DNA of 37,909 nt, from contig DAOUSL010000013.1 in the NCBI GenBank assembly GCA_030627235.1, positions 1-37,909 on the forward strand. The letters run 5' to 3'. Below, in pieces: positions 25,718 to 34,290 of the stretch. A model generated the notes under the pieces. That model ran no database searches, was not told the origin of the DNA, and saw nothing but the letters and a program-made list of their open reading frames with translations. Within the stretch, counting starts at the first letter, position 1, and each line of letters starts with the position of its first letter. Source of the stretch: Thioploca sp. Its GTDB lineage: Bacteria > Pseudomonadota > Gammaproteobacteria > Beggiatoales > Beggiatoaceae. Position numbers and translations under genes: made by a program.

Positions 25718-27133
25718 ATGAAAATAAGAAAATTAAAAATTAAAAATTATCAAATCTTTGATGACATAGAACTAGATTTTACTGATAAAGATGGTAAAAC
25801 TTTGAATACTATTGTTTTAGCTGGTATTAATGGAAGTGGTAAAACTACTGTATTGGAATTGTTGACTAAGTTATTTTCTACAACAAGATATAAACAAAGT
25901 ATATACGATTGTTATGCTATGAATAGTTATGATTTTTTTGATATAACTAAAGGAAATTCTTTTGAATTAATTAATTGTGAACAAATTCAACTTGAATTAG
26001 AAATATCTACTGAAACTAAAATTAGTATGATTAATAGAGTTAAAGGAGAATATACTACTATTAGTAAAATGAACAGTAAAAACCAACGTTATAATTGTAC
26101 ATTGGAAATAATTGAATCAGTTATAAAACTGTTAGAAACAAGTAACAATATTTTAAATTTAACATATAAAACTGTGAGAAAAGATGAAAACTGTTTAAAA
26201 CTTGAGATAAATAACTTTATTTTATTTGGTTTTATTCATAGAAATCTTATAAAACCAAAAATATGTTATATTCCTGCCGAAACCTATTTAAACTATTCAT
26301 TACCCTACACAATAACTGAAGAACAATTAGAAAGAAAGGTACAAGAACAAAATGACGGAATTGTTTATCATGTTAATTTTGATGCCCATAAATATATTGT
26401 AGAAAAACATATGTTTAAATTAATAGCTCAGAGTATTGATGAAGATAGAGATAAAAAGATTAATGAAGTTATTGATAATGTGATTAAAAATATTGACAAA
26501 AGCATATCTGATACTAAACTTATTACTAAATTGGTAGATATAAATTTCAGAACAGAAAAACCTATTTTTGAAAGCCCTAATCACAAGCGTATTTCTATTG
26601 ATAACTTATCCAGTGGAGAGAAACAAATATTTTATCAAGCTGTTTATTTGGGTAGTCAAAACTTAAAAAATAGTATTTTAATGGTAGATGAGCCAGAAAC
26701 TTCATTACATCCAACTTGGCAACAGGAAATTTTAAAATTATATCAAAATATTGGAGATAATAATCAAGTCATTGTAGCAACTCATTCACCGCATGTTATT
26801 TCTTCTGTTAAACCAGAAAATTTATTTGTGTTTTATGTTGCTGAGAATAAAGTTAAAGTTTTTAATGCAGAAGATAAAGGTTTACATACGAAAGGCAATG
26901 AACCAAATGATATTTTGGATGAAATCATGGGAACTCCTCTAAGAGATTTTGAAACTCAAAACAGAATAGATGAATTGTCAAAACTTCTAAGTCTTTATCC
27001 TGATAAATATAATAAACCAGAGGCAGAAAATCTTATTGATAGTTTAACAGAGGATTTAGGAAAACGTGATCCTTTTATTATGAGACTCAAACACCAATTA
27101 ATGATGATAAAAAGAAAAATATCAAATAAATGA
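25718..27133 (+). CDS. ptuA: Septu system ATPase PtuA
   Basis: This 471-residue AAA/ABC-like ATPase is of the PtuA type, the sensor/regulatory half of the Septu anti-phage system. Visible motifs are KIRKLKIKNYQIFDDIELDF at the start, Walker A AGINGSGKTT (about 35-44), the signature LSSGEKQIFY, Walker B ILMVDEPETSLHP, and the H-loop ATHSPHVISS. The last part, after ILDEIMGTPLRDFETQNRID, fits the PtuA C-terminus. An in-frame TTG at 25700 would add six residues, but the ATG at 25718 matches the usual family start. The stop overlaps the ATG of the HNH gene by four bases. There is no reverse transcriptase, so this is a plain Septu, not a retron. Its DNA is as AT-rich as the host. Confidence 0.88.
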   Translation: MKIRKLKIKNYQIFDDIELDFTDKDGKTLNTIVLAGINGSGKTTVLELLTKLFSTTRYKQSIYDCYAMNSYDFFDITKGNSFELINCEQIQLELEISTETKISMINRVKGEYTTISKMNSKNQRYNCTLEIIESVIKLLETSNNILNLTYKTVRKDENCLKLEINNFILFGFIHRNLIKPKICYIPAETYLNYSLPYTITEEQLERKVQEQNDGIVYHVNFDAHKYIVEKHMFKLIAQSIDEDRDKKINEVIDNVIKNIDKSISDTKLITKLVDINFRTEKPIFESPNHKRISIDNLSSGEKQIFYQAVYLGSQNLKNSILMVDEPETSLHPTWQQEILKLYQNIGDNNQVIVATHSPHVISSVKPENLFVFYVAENKVKVFNAEDKGLHTKGNEPNDILDEIMGTPLRDFETQNRIDELSKLLSLYPDKYNKPEAENLIDSLTEDLGKRDPFIMRLKHQLMMIKRKISNK

Positions 27134-27795
27134 TATATATAGATAAATCAAATCGTTGTACTGAATTTGATGAGTATGTAAACAATGATTCTCTTTCAGA
27201 TTGGGTAGAATGTAAAACTGAAATCAAACTTAAATTACATCAACATTTATGGAGTGAACAACAAGGACTTTGCATTTATTGTCAACAAGAAATACCTAAA
27301 AAAAAGCAGACTGAAGCATCATCTGAAATTACTTCTCATATTGAACATATTCGTCCTCGTCGTGGTGTTAATAGTAATAAATATGCTCATTTGCAATTTT
27401 GCTATAATAATTTATCAGTTTCTTGTGAAGGTTTTGATTGTAAATCAGATGAACGGAAAAAAGAATTTTGTGAACATAGGAAAAATAATGAATATGATGA
27501 AAGTAAATTTTTAAACCCAGTAGAATGCAGTAATATTGAAGATTATTTTATATATGATATTAATGGCAATATTCATCCGAATCTAAGTAAAAATCAAGAA
27601 TCTATAGATAAAGCTGAATACATGATAAAAAAAGTTTTGCATTTAAACAATCCAATATTAAAAAAGATGCGGCAAAGACAATATGATTTAGTTATGGAAG
27701 AACAATTACTTGGAATTAATATTGAAGAATATTTAGAACCAGATTATGATTTATTACCATCTTTTTATTCTATGTTAAAACAATTATTTCTCTAG
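27130..27795 (+). CDS. ptuB: Septu system HNH endonuclease PtuB
   Basis: The 221-residue HNH nuclease is the effector of the Septu pair. The motif is complete: Cys48 and Cys51 in LCIYCQ, catalytic-type His70/His73 in SHIEHIRPR, NNLSVSC (Asn93, Asn94, Cys99) and Cys104. This is the arrangement of the TIGR02646-type HNH proteins that accompany PtuA and retron ATPases. The ATGA overlap with ptuA indicates coupled translation and a fixed stoichiometry. In studied Septu systems PtuA and PtuB form a complex whose nuclease is released by infection; that it protects this host is inferred from homology. Confidence 0.88.
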   Translation: MIYIDKSNRCTEFDEYVNNDSLSDWVECKTEIKLKLHQHLWSEQQGLCIYCQQEIPKKKQTEASSEITSHIEHIRPRRGVNSNKYAHLQFCYNNLSVSCEGFDCKSDERKKEFCEHRKNNEYDESKFLNPVECSNIEDYFIYDINGNIHPNLSKNQESIDKAEYMIKKVLHLNNPILKKMRQRQYDLVMEEQLLGINIEEYLEPDYDLLPSFYSMLKQLFL

Positions 27796-27876
27796 TAAGT
27801 CAATTTGTTTATAATTTTAATTAAATAATAAAAAACTAACTTAAAAGTAGATTTTTTGTTTACTATAAAAAAAACC

Positions 27877-29256
27877 ATGAAAGAATACCGAATGGCTTCA
27901 GCAGTGCGAGACGCACTATTATTTTTAAAAGGTGTACCTAATATCGCATTAGGCGACCGAGTATTAGTCCAAGACCACAATGGCAATAAACGCAATGGTC
28001 AAGTTATTCAAACCACTAAAGAATTAGTATTAGTACAAGTGTTTGAAGGTACAGCCGACCTTGATATAGAAAATACCTGGGTACGTTTCTTAGAACAACC
28101 ATTTGAACTCCCATTATCACCAGATTTACTCGGTCGAATATTCAATGGAATTGGTCAGGCCAGTGATGGAAGACCACATATAATCTCCAGTTTAAAACGT
28201 AACGTCAATGGCTCTTCAGTAAACCCAATTGCTAGAGCCTATCCAAGCGAATTTATTCAAACTGGTATTTCCACCATAGACGGCTTAAATTCCTTAGTCC
28301 GAGGCCAGAAACTTCCCATATTTTCCGGTTCTGGTTTACCGCATAATCGATTGGCAGCCCAAATTGTTCGTCAAGCAAGATTGCCTGGTAAAGAATCCCA
28401 ATTTGCAGTAGTCTTTGCCGCAATGGGAGTATCTTATGCTGATGCTAGATTTTTCCAAGACGAGTTTGAAGCTAGTGGCGTATTGAATAACGTAGTAATG
28501 TTCATAAACCATGCTGATGATCCACCGATGGAACGGCTGATTTTACCACGTACTGCCCTGACTGCGGCTGAATATTTGGCCTATGATTTAGACCTGCACG
28601 TACTAGTAGTGATTACTGATATGACCAACTATGCAGAAGCTCTGCGGGAAGTTGCCACAGCTAAAGGTGATGTGCCAGCTCGGAAAGGTTATCCAGGTTA
28701 TTTGTATTCTGATTTAGCTGAAATTTATGAAAGAGCTGGTCGTATTAAAAATAGGCATGGTTCTATTACTATGGTTCCGGTTGTTAGTATGCCAAGTGAT
28801 GATATAACTCATCCGATTCCAGATTTAACTGGTTATATTACTGAAGGACAAATTGTTCTTAGTCGGGAATTGCATAATCAAGGCATTTATCCACCAGTTA
28901 GTATTCCACCTTCATTATCTCGTCTGATGAAAGATGGTATTGGTAAAGGCCATACTCGTGAAGATCACGCAAGAGTTGCTAACCAAATTTACGCGGCTTA
29001 TACTAAAGCTTTAGATGCTCGAAATTTAGCTTCTATCATTGGAGCGGAAGAACTGTCAGAATTAGATCAACAATACTTGGAATTTGCTCAAGGTTTTGAA
29101 GAAAAATTTGTTGGACAAGGTGAGACAGTAAATCGTGATATTACTGAAACTTTGGAATTATCTTGGGAATTATTGTCTATCTTGCCAAAAGATACTTTGA
29201 CTAGAGTTAGTGAAGAAGATATAGCTAAATATTATCTGGAACAGGAAATAGTATAA
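27877..29256 (+). CDS. atpB: V-type (A/V-type) ATPase subunit B
   Basis: This is the non-catalytic nucleotide-binding subunit of the V1 head of a V/A-type rotary ATPase, 459 residues, a normal length. Family motifs are [38 protein letters not shown] (degenerate P-loop, as expected for B, not A), [40 protein letters not shown], and [19 protein letters not shown]. The start is set at the ATG at 27877 (MKEYR); an in-frame TTG at 27856 adds an unlikely prefix. Its partners A, D, E, I and K are absent from both sides. It follows ptuB by 81 bp and overlaps rsxE by one base (TAATG). In this organism type such an ATPase could energise a vacuole or the cell membrane (inference). Confidence 0.93.
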   Translation: MKEYRMASAVRDALLFLKGVPNIALGDRVLVQDHNGNKRNGQVIQTTKELVLVQVFEGTADLDIENTWVRFLEQPFELPLSPDLLGRIFNGIGQASDGRPHIISSLKRNVNGSSVNPIARAYPSEFIQTGISTIDGLNSLVRGQKLPIFSGSGLPHNRLAAQIVRQARLPGKESQFAVVFAAMGVSYADARFFQDEFEASGVLNNVVMFINHADDPPMERLILPRTALTAAEYLAYDLDLHVLVVITDMTNYAEALREVATAKGDVPARKGYPGYLYSDLAEIYERAGRIKNRHGSITMVPVVSMPSDDITHPIPDLTGYITEGQIVLSRELHNQGIYPPVSIPPSLSRLMKDGIGKGHTREDHARVANQIYAAYTKALDARNLASIIGAEELSELDQQYLEFAQGFEEKFVGQGETVNRDITETLELSWELLSILPKDTLTRVSEEDIAKYYLEQEIV

Positions 29257-29882
29257 TGAATGAATACGCAAAAATTACTCGTGATGGTTTGTGGGATAAT
29301 AATCCTGGCTTAGTTCAATTACTAGGATTATGTCCATTATTAGCCGTAACCGGAACTATTGTGAATGGTATCGGCTTAGGAATAGCGACCACTTTAACTT
29401 TGGTAACTTCCAACGTTACTGTTTCTTTGATTCGTAACATCGTGCCGAATGAAATTCGTTTGCCGGTATTTGTATTAATCATCGCATCATTTGTTACCAT
29501 TATCGAAATGATGTTGAAAGCTTTTTATTACGATTTATATCTAGCATTAGGTATATTCATTCCATTGATAGTTACTAACTGTTCTATTATCGGTAGAGCA
29601 GAGGCATTTGCTTCCAAACAACCGATGGACAAAGCTTTTTTAGATGGATTAATGATGGGAATTGGTTTTACAATTGCATTGGCAGTATTAGGTGGAATGC
29701 GAGAATTATTAGGTTATGGAACTTTATTTACTCAAGCAGAATTAATGTTTGGCCAAGCTTGGATGACAATCACTGTATTTGAGAACTATCACAGTTTTTT
29801 ATTAGCAGTATTGCCACCAGGAGCATTTTTTGGCTTAGGTTTATTGATTGCGTTTAAAAATGCTATGCAAAAAACTTCCTAG
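29256..29882 (+). CDS. rsxE: Electron transport complex subunit RsxE/RnfE
   Basis: The 208-residue protein with about six membrane helices is the E subunit of the Rnf/Rsx complex (NqrD homologue), which couples ferredoxin-NAD electron transfer to ion movement. Conserved segments are the start [30 protein letters not shown] with Cys26, [14 protein letters not shown] with Cys109, [13 protein letters not shown], and GMRELLGYG. Cys26 and Cys109 match the residues that in this family help bind the iron-sulfur cluster shared by subunits A and E inside the membrane. Other rnf genes (A, B, C, D, G) are not present, although rnfE normally closes that operon. Its ATG overlaps the stop codon of atpB, so the two are co-translated. 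Confidence 0.92.
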   Translation: MNEYAKITRDGLWDNNPGLVQLLGLCPLLAVTGTIVNGIGLGIATTLTLVTSNVTVSLIRNIVPNEIRLPVFVLIIASFVTIIEMMLKAFYYDLYLALGIFIPLIVTNCSIIGRAEAFASKQPMDKAFLDGLMMGIGFTIALAVLGGMRELLGYGTLFTQAELMFGQAWMTITVFENYHSFLLAVLPPGAFFGLGLLIAFKNAMQKTS

Positions 29883-29893
29883 GTTGTTTAATT

Positions 29894-29916
29894 GTTCCCA
29901 AATAATATTTGGGAAC
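29894..29916 (+). terminator. Perfect palindrome behind rsxE
   Basis: GTTCCCAAATA and TATTTGGGAAC form an 11-bp stem around a single base, 12 bp after the rsxE stop codon. No T tract follows, so it may be a dispersed palindrome that ends the transcript only weakly. Confidence 0.55.
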
Positions 29917-29951
29917 ACACTGCTTCAGAAGCTCAGTTTTGAATTAATAAT

Positions 29952-30229
29952 ATGGTAGTCTTGCACAAAGGAAAAATTGAATTAATCCTCGGAATAAAGT
30001 GTGATGGATATGTTTTGTCTGATGGCACTGCCTGTCTAAGTGAACGTGGGACTGCTGATCTTTTAGATATAGATCATAAATCTTTAAGAAACATGGGGGC
30101 TAAATTGGTAAAGCAATGAAAGATACTGGTTTAATTTCCTCAATAGGCAACGATACTTATACCAAGAAAGACATAACTAACTACATCATGAAATTTCTGC
30201 GAAACTCCTTAGAATTAGAAGAATTATGA
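29952..30229 (+). pseudogene. Broken short ORF pair, phage or accessory-like
   Basis: A 55-codon frame (29952-30119) contains GYVLSDGTACLSERGTADLL and then DIDHKSLRNM. A second frame, overlapping it by ATGA (30116-30229), contains DTGLISSIGNDTYTKKDITN. The two read like one protein split by a frameshift. The DG..LSERG pattern resembles the N-terminus of phage-associated P63C/antirepressor-like proteins, but this is a weak likeness. The end of the second frame lies in the 26-bp repeat and the sigma-54 remnant of the other strand, so the original 3' end is lost. Confidence 0.4.
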
Positions 30230-30333
30230 AATCTCAAATGTTCTAGAGTAATGTTTTTATCAGATAAAATTATCACCCGTTCAATAATATTTTTTAGGCC
30301 TCGAATATTTCCTGACCAATCATTTGCGATCAT
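30181..30333 (-). pseudogene. C-terminal remnant of a sigma-54-dependent activator
   Basis: The minus strand reads NDWSGNIRGLKNIIERVIIL then SDKNITLEHLRF. This matches the end of the AAA+ domain of NtrC-type activators, normally WPGN(V/I)REL.N.IERAVIL, with the arginine of GNIR kept. Upstream there is an in-frame stop, and the rest of the ATPase domain is missing. At the other end it runs into the dispersed 26-bp repeat, which supplies an artificial stop. It is a dead fragment. Confidence 0.75.
30184..30209 (-). repeat. Dispersed 26-bp repeat, copy 2
   Basis: On the minus strand this reads AGGAGTTTCGCAGAAATTTC then ATGATG, one change from 8872-8897. It forms the junction of the sigma-54 regulator remnant. 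Confidence 0.55.
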
Positions 30334-30855
30334 TCACATATTCCTTGGAAAAATATAAATTTATTCTCATTAACTTTAATTTATTCTGCATGATATTAAT
30401 GTTTTGAGAAAGAATTTTAAATTCAGTAATGTTTGATTTCTGATGTTTAGTGATATTTAGTAATGGTTAATTTTATTTTGACCACAGGGGTAAAATAAAT
30501 TACATTGGCAACTTGATGTTATTTTCAAAGAAGATGCTAACACGTAAGAGCAATTCTCCTTATGACTAGTATACGACATCTATGTATGGGGCTTTTTGAC
30601 ATTAATATTACTATTTATGGTAGTCTTGCTAAGAAACCTCGTAAGACTATTTGGAGTGATGATTACCGTGCTAAACTATTTATTATATTATAATTTTAAT
30701 GCGTTCGACCTGTGGAGAAATACTATTAAGTTGATTTAAAAAAGTACATATGTTCTTTTTATAAGCTGAATAAAGATATATCTACATAATTTAATGGTAT
30801 TTTTATATAATATACTTATAATGTAGTATATATGTAATAAAACTGAATAAAAATA
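30334..30855. other. Intergenic region, nothing firm
   Basis: One 43-codon open frame at 30562-30693 (plus strand) reads ..GLFDINITIYGSLAKKPRKT and IWSDDYRAKLF. It has no ribosome binding site and no family likeness, so it is not called as a gene. The region just before 30856 is very AT-rich and probably carries the promoter of the next gene. Confidence 0.4.
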
Positions 30856-33009
30856 ATGAACTATTTACCTGAAATTACTTCTTCTAGAGTTTTGATAGTT
30901 GATGATGATGAAATTAACCGTTTATTAATTCGAGAAACTTTACAACAATCTGGATTATTAGTTGAGGAAGTTGAGAGTGGTGAAGAAGCTATCGAACATT
31001 TCCGTAAAAGTCCTTCAGACATTGTGTTGCTTGATGTGATTATGGATGGAATAGATGGATTTGAAACTTGTAGTTTATTACGTCAATTACCGGCGGGTTT
31101 ACATGTGCCAATAGTAATGATGACAGGATTAAATGATATTAAATCAATCACATATGCTTATGAATCAGGTGCTACTGATTTTATCACTAAACCGATTAAT
31201 TATACTATACTGGCTTATCGTATGCGTTATATGTTACGTGCTAGCCAAGTATTTACTCGTTTGTATAGTAATGAAACCCGTTTGCGTAAAACTCAAGAAA
31301 TAGCCAAGCTTGGTTATTGGGAATGGAATATAAAACAAGATACTTTATATGTTTCAAAACAAGCTCTCAAAATTTTAGGACTATCAGATTCAGCAAATTT
31401 ACAACATCCCCAAGAATTACTTAATTTTATTTTACAAGAAGAACGTGATTCGATTCATACCTATTTTTCTGAAGCTCTACACAGTAATAAAGATTTTGTG
31501 ATTGAACATAAAATTATTACCTCAGATAATATCGTCAAAAATATTTATCAAGAAGCAGAATTGCAGCAAGATAGCAATGGACAGGAACAATGGATAGTTA
31601 CTATTCAAGATATTACTGAACGTAAAAAAACGGAAGCAAAAATTATTCGACTAGCTTATTACGATCATTTAACTAGTCTTCCAAATAAAGTTTTTTTTAC
31701 TGAATATCTCAATAAAATTATTGACCAATCTAAACGTTATAATCGAATATTTGCTATATTATCCATAGATATAGACCATTTCAAACGAATTAATAACTCT
31801 TGGGGACAAAAAACTGGTAATGAATTATTACAACAAGTTGCCGCAAGAATAATTAAATGTATTCGTACCAATGACTATTTAATGCCTGGAAATTTACCAT
31901 TGCCAGAACAAGTCTGTTCTCAGTCAAATGATGAGAGTGATACTTTGGTTAGATTAGGTGGAGATGAATTTGGATTGTTATTAACGGATATTAACAACCT
32001 GACTGAAGTACAAATTATTACACAGCGTATCTATAAAATACTCCAAGAACCTTTTACCACTAAAAAAGAAAATTGCTATCTCACTGTAAGCACTGGAATT
32101 GCAATGTTCCCTAATGATGGGCAAGATACTGATATTTTATTAATGCGTGCTGAAATGGCAATGCATAATGCCAAACAACAAGGACGTAATATTTTCCAGT
32201 TTTTTCATCAATCTATGAATATTCAAGTACGCCAACGTCTAACCTTAGAAAATGAATTGCATAGAGCTATAGAACATGAAGAATTAGAAGTTTATTATCA
32301 ACCAAAAATAGAATTAACAGAATATAAAACAGTTGGTATGGAAGCATTAGTACGCTGGAATCATCCAGAAAAAGGCATAATTTCTCCAGCAAATTTTATT
32401 CCATTGGCGGAAGAGACAGATTTGATTTGTATATTGGGAGAATGGGTATTACAACAGGCATGTAAAGATACTAAACATTGGCATGAACAAGGTTTTAAAC
32501 TTAAAGTTGCAGTGAATATATCTACCGTTCAATTAAAAAAATCTAATATATTGGATAATATCCTGCAAGCTCTTAAAAATAGTGATTTGCCAGCAAAATA
32601 TTTAGAACTAGAAATTACTGAAGGAGTATTAATGGAAGATTATGAAACTAGCTATGAAATTCTATCAAAAATTAAAGAAATAGGAGTATATATTGCGATG
32701 GATGATTTTGGTACTGGTTATTCTTCATTAAGTTATCTGAAAAAATTTCCTTTCGATACTTTAAAAATTGATCAAAGTTTTGTACGTGATTTAGATACTG
32801 ATCCAGATAGTTATGCCCTAACTTCCGCTATTATTGCATTGTCCACTTGTCTTAATTTGAAAGTTGTAGCAGAAGGAGTGGAAACCAAGGCTCAACTAGA
32901 TTTTATGAAAAAACATAAATGTGATGAAATTCAAGGTTATTTGTTTAGTAAGCCTTTAGCTTATAAAGATTTTGATAATTGGTTAAGAAATCCTTACCAT
33001 CCTGATTGA
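30856..33009 (+). CDS. REC-PAS-GGDEF-EAL cyclic-di-GMP signalling protein
   Basis: The 717-residue cytoplasmic protein has a receiver domain (about 12-130, phospho-site Asp60 in LLDVIMDGIDGF, Lys in ITKPI) and a PAS-like sensor (about 145-265; AKLGYWEWNIKQDTLYVS). The GGDEF domain (about 275-440) keeps an intact RLGGDEFG (GGDEF 368-372) but carries an insert before it. The EAL domain (about 460-705) has EAL 496-498, EITEG, DDFGTGYSSLSYL, KIDQSFV and VAEGVET. Both catalytic motifs look intact, so it may make or break c-di-GMP depending on its state. It stands alone between two decayed regions. The kinase that phosphorylates it is unknown; the orphan hybrid kinase at 1064 is only one of many possibilities. 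Confidence 0.93.
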   Translation: MNYLPEITSSRVLIVDDDEINRLLIRETLQQSGLLVEEVESGEEAIEHFRKSPSDIVLLDVIMDGIDGFETCSLLRQLPAGLHVPIVMMTGLNDIKSITYAYESGATDFITKPINYTILAYRMRYMLRASQVFTRLYSNETRLRKTQEIAKLGYWEWNIKQDTLYVSKQALKILGLSDSANLQHPQELLNFILQEERDSIHTYFSEALHSNKDFVIEHKIITSDNIVKNIYQEAELQQDSNGQEQWIVTIQDITERKKTEAKIIRLAYYDHLTSLPNKVFFTEYLNKIIDQSKRYNRIFAILSIDIDHFKRINNSWGQKTGNELLQQVAARIIKCIRTNDYLMPGNLPLPEQVCSQSNDESDTLVRLGGDEFGLLLTDINNLTEVQIITQRIYKILQEPFTTKKENCYLTVSTGIAMFPNDGQDTDILLMRAEMAMHNAKQQGRNIFQFFHQSMNIQVRQRLTLENELHRAIEHEELEVYYQPKIELTEYKTVGMEALVRWNHPEKGIISPANFIPLAEETDLICILGEWVLQQACKDTKHWHEQGFKLKVAVNISTVQLKKSNILDNILQALKNSDLPAKYLELEITEGVLMEDYETSYEILSKIKEIGVYIAMDDFGTGYSSLSYLKKFPFDTLKIDQSFVRDLDTDPDSYALTSAIIALSTCLNLKVVAEGVETKAQLDFMKKHKCDEIQGYLFSKPLAYKDFDNWLRNPYHPD

Positions 33010-33088
33010 TTTTAATATTAAATCAACAGTTGCCAAAATATTATTCACTAAATTTAAATCCGACATCTTTATTAGCGTGTACAGATAT

Positions 33089-33132
33089 TAGACATCATTC
33101 CTAAATAAGGTTATATAAATGTAGGATGCAAT
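33089..33132 (+). repeat. MITE-like element, family 1, truncated left end
   Basis: TAGACATCATTCCTAAATAA, GG and GTAGGATGCAAT match the first 44 bases or so of the element at 51-214. The rest is missing. The sequence passes straight into the cytochrome c remnant at 33129. Confidence 0.75.
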
Positions 33133-33354
33133 TAGCTGGTTTACATCTGGACTATATTATCAAGCAATTACAAGATTATAATCGTGATCCATTGCAAACT
33201 GGCGTTAAATTAGAACTTATTGCCAAAGATTATAATAAAACTTCCTGTATTTACTCCCGGTAATGGTATTGCTAAAGTGTTAACTCCAACTGATAGAAAA
33301 AATTTGGCAACTTATTTTAGTAATTTATCATTTCAAGCAACTTCACCTTATTAA
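33129..33354 (+). pseudogene. Frameshifted C-terminal remnant of a cytochrome c
   Basis: The first frame reads QLAGLHLDYIIKQLQDYNRD and stops soon after. The other frame continues LPVFTPGNGIAKVLTPTDRK then NLATYFSNLSF. Helices of the form AGQHxxYxxKQL and LTxxDxxxLAxYFSxL are typical of the C-terminal half of class I cytochromes c of the c4/c553 type. The heme-binding CxxCH half is missing, replaced by the truncated repeat. One frameshift lies near 33235. It is a non-functional fragment. Confidence 0.65.
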
Positions 33355-33386
33355 CATATAATTTGGCAATGAAATATAAATTTCTG

Positions 33387-33560
33387 TCAAACAATCAATG
33401 AACCGGTGGAGGGTATAGATTCAAATTGGTCTTCCAACATTCTACAGTTTAACCAAGCTTTGTCCCATTGAAATTTTGATTGGTAATTGTAAAGCAGAGT
33501 TATACCATGGTGGGCATTACCAATCCAATCCATGAAGCGTAAGGTTGGTATTGCAAACAT
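33387..33560 (-). CDS. Small hypothetical ORF, 57 residues
   Basis: From ATG at 33560 the minus strand encodes MFAIPTLRFMDWIGNAHHGI and TLLYNYQSKFQWDKAWLNCR.., ending SIPSTGSLIV. The residue mix (several Trp, Tyr, Phe, His) looks coding rather than random in such AT-rich DNA. There is no clear ribosome binding site and no family is recognised. It lies 55 bases downstream of the methyltransferase gene on the same strand. It may be a small gene or a fragment of a lost one. Confidence 0.35.
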   Translation of the reverse strand: MFAIPTLRFMDWIGNAHHGITLLYNYQSKFQWDKAWLNCRMLEDQFESIPSTGSLIV

Positions 33561-33615
33561 ATTATCTGTGGATAGTTTTTATAAGTTTCATCTAAATAAA
33601 TTCAATTCTGAATTA

Positions 33616-34284
33616 TTATTTTGTACCATATAAAATGAGATTAGATGGTAATCCAAATAATCTATATTTGTATAGTGTGCTAGTCTGAGATGGAAATAGA
33701 TTTAGTAAAGTTTGTGGAGTTAATAAATTAAGGTTTTCAGTTTTTGCCCAAAAATCATATCCTAATTTCGATAGTATCCACTGATGTTTTGACTGCGGTA
33801 ACCAATGTATTATTGGAAGCATAGTATGAAAATCAATTGGAAATTGCCTGTTTGGTGTGGTAAAAAAGAACTTTTTTGATACTCTGAGTGCTTCAGTCAC
33901 GAATGCCTGTTGTGTGTTTTGATCACCAACATGTTCAATGACAGCCGAACAAAATACAATATCAAACTCGTTATCTTCAAAAGGAAGAGAGCTGTCAGTT
34001 ATTTGAACAAATTTCATTCCAGAATAAATATCTTCTAGAAAATAAGCATCTTCAATACTAGCAGCAGTTATATTGTGCTTATATGGATAAAGACTTTCAA
34101 ACAGGTTTGATTCTGGAAGCGTTTGTTCAGGCGTAACTCCTAAGTCAAGGATACGAGAAGTTGCAGTAGGTTGAATAACTTGATTAAATAGATCAAACAT
34201 TTTTTTACGTGCCTCAATTGCAAAATGACTACGAATTTTAATTAGAGGGCTACTGAGACGGTTGAGGGAAAAGTAATCTAGCAT
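33616..34284 (-). CDS. Class I SAM-dependent methyltransferase
   Basis: This 222-residue protein has the Methyltransf_11 pattern. Motif I is RILDLGVTPEQTLPE (lacking the usual GxGxG), an acidic loop follows around ITDSSLPFEDNEFD, and FDIVFCSAVIEHVGDQNTQQ is the conserved strand and helix. FFFTTPNRQFPIDFHTMLPI is seen in methyltransferases of cell-surface glycan loci. It starts 6 bases after the stop codon of the polytopic membrane protein, so it is in the same operon. The likely target is a glycan or lipid intermediate; this rests on the context. It is soluble and cytoplasmic. Confidence 0.8.
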   Translation of the reverse strand: MLDYFSLNRLSSPLIKIRSHFAIEARKKMFDLFNQVIQPTATSRILDLGVTPEQTLPESNLFESLYPYKHNITAASIEDAYFLEDIYSGMKFVQITDSSLPFEDNEFDIVFCSAVIEHVGDQNTQQAFVTEALRVSKKFFFTTPNRQFPIDFHTMLPIIHWLPQSKHQWILSKLGYDFWAKTENLNLLTPQTLLNLFPSQTSTLYKYRLFGLPSNLILYGTK

Positions 34285-34290
34285 AATTTA

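Noticed and set aside
27254-27514. Plus-strand frame of 86 residues inside ptuB
   Set aside because: It is an out-of-frame reading of the HNH gene, whose own frame carries the full motif.
30562-30693. 43-codon open frame on the plus strand
   Set aside because: It has no ribosome binding site, no recognised family and lies in a decayed stretch; chance cannot be excluded.
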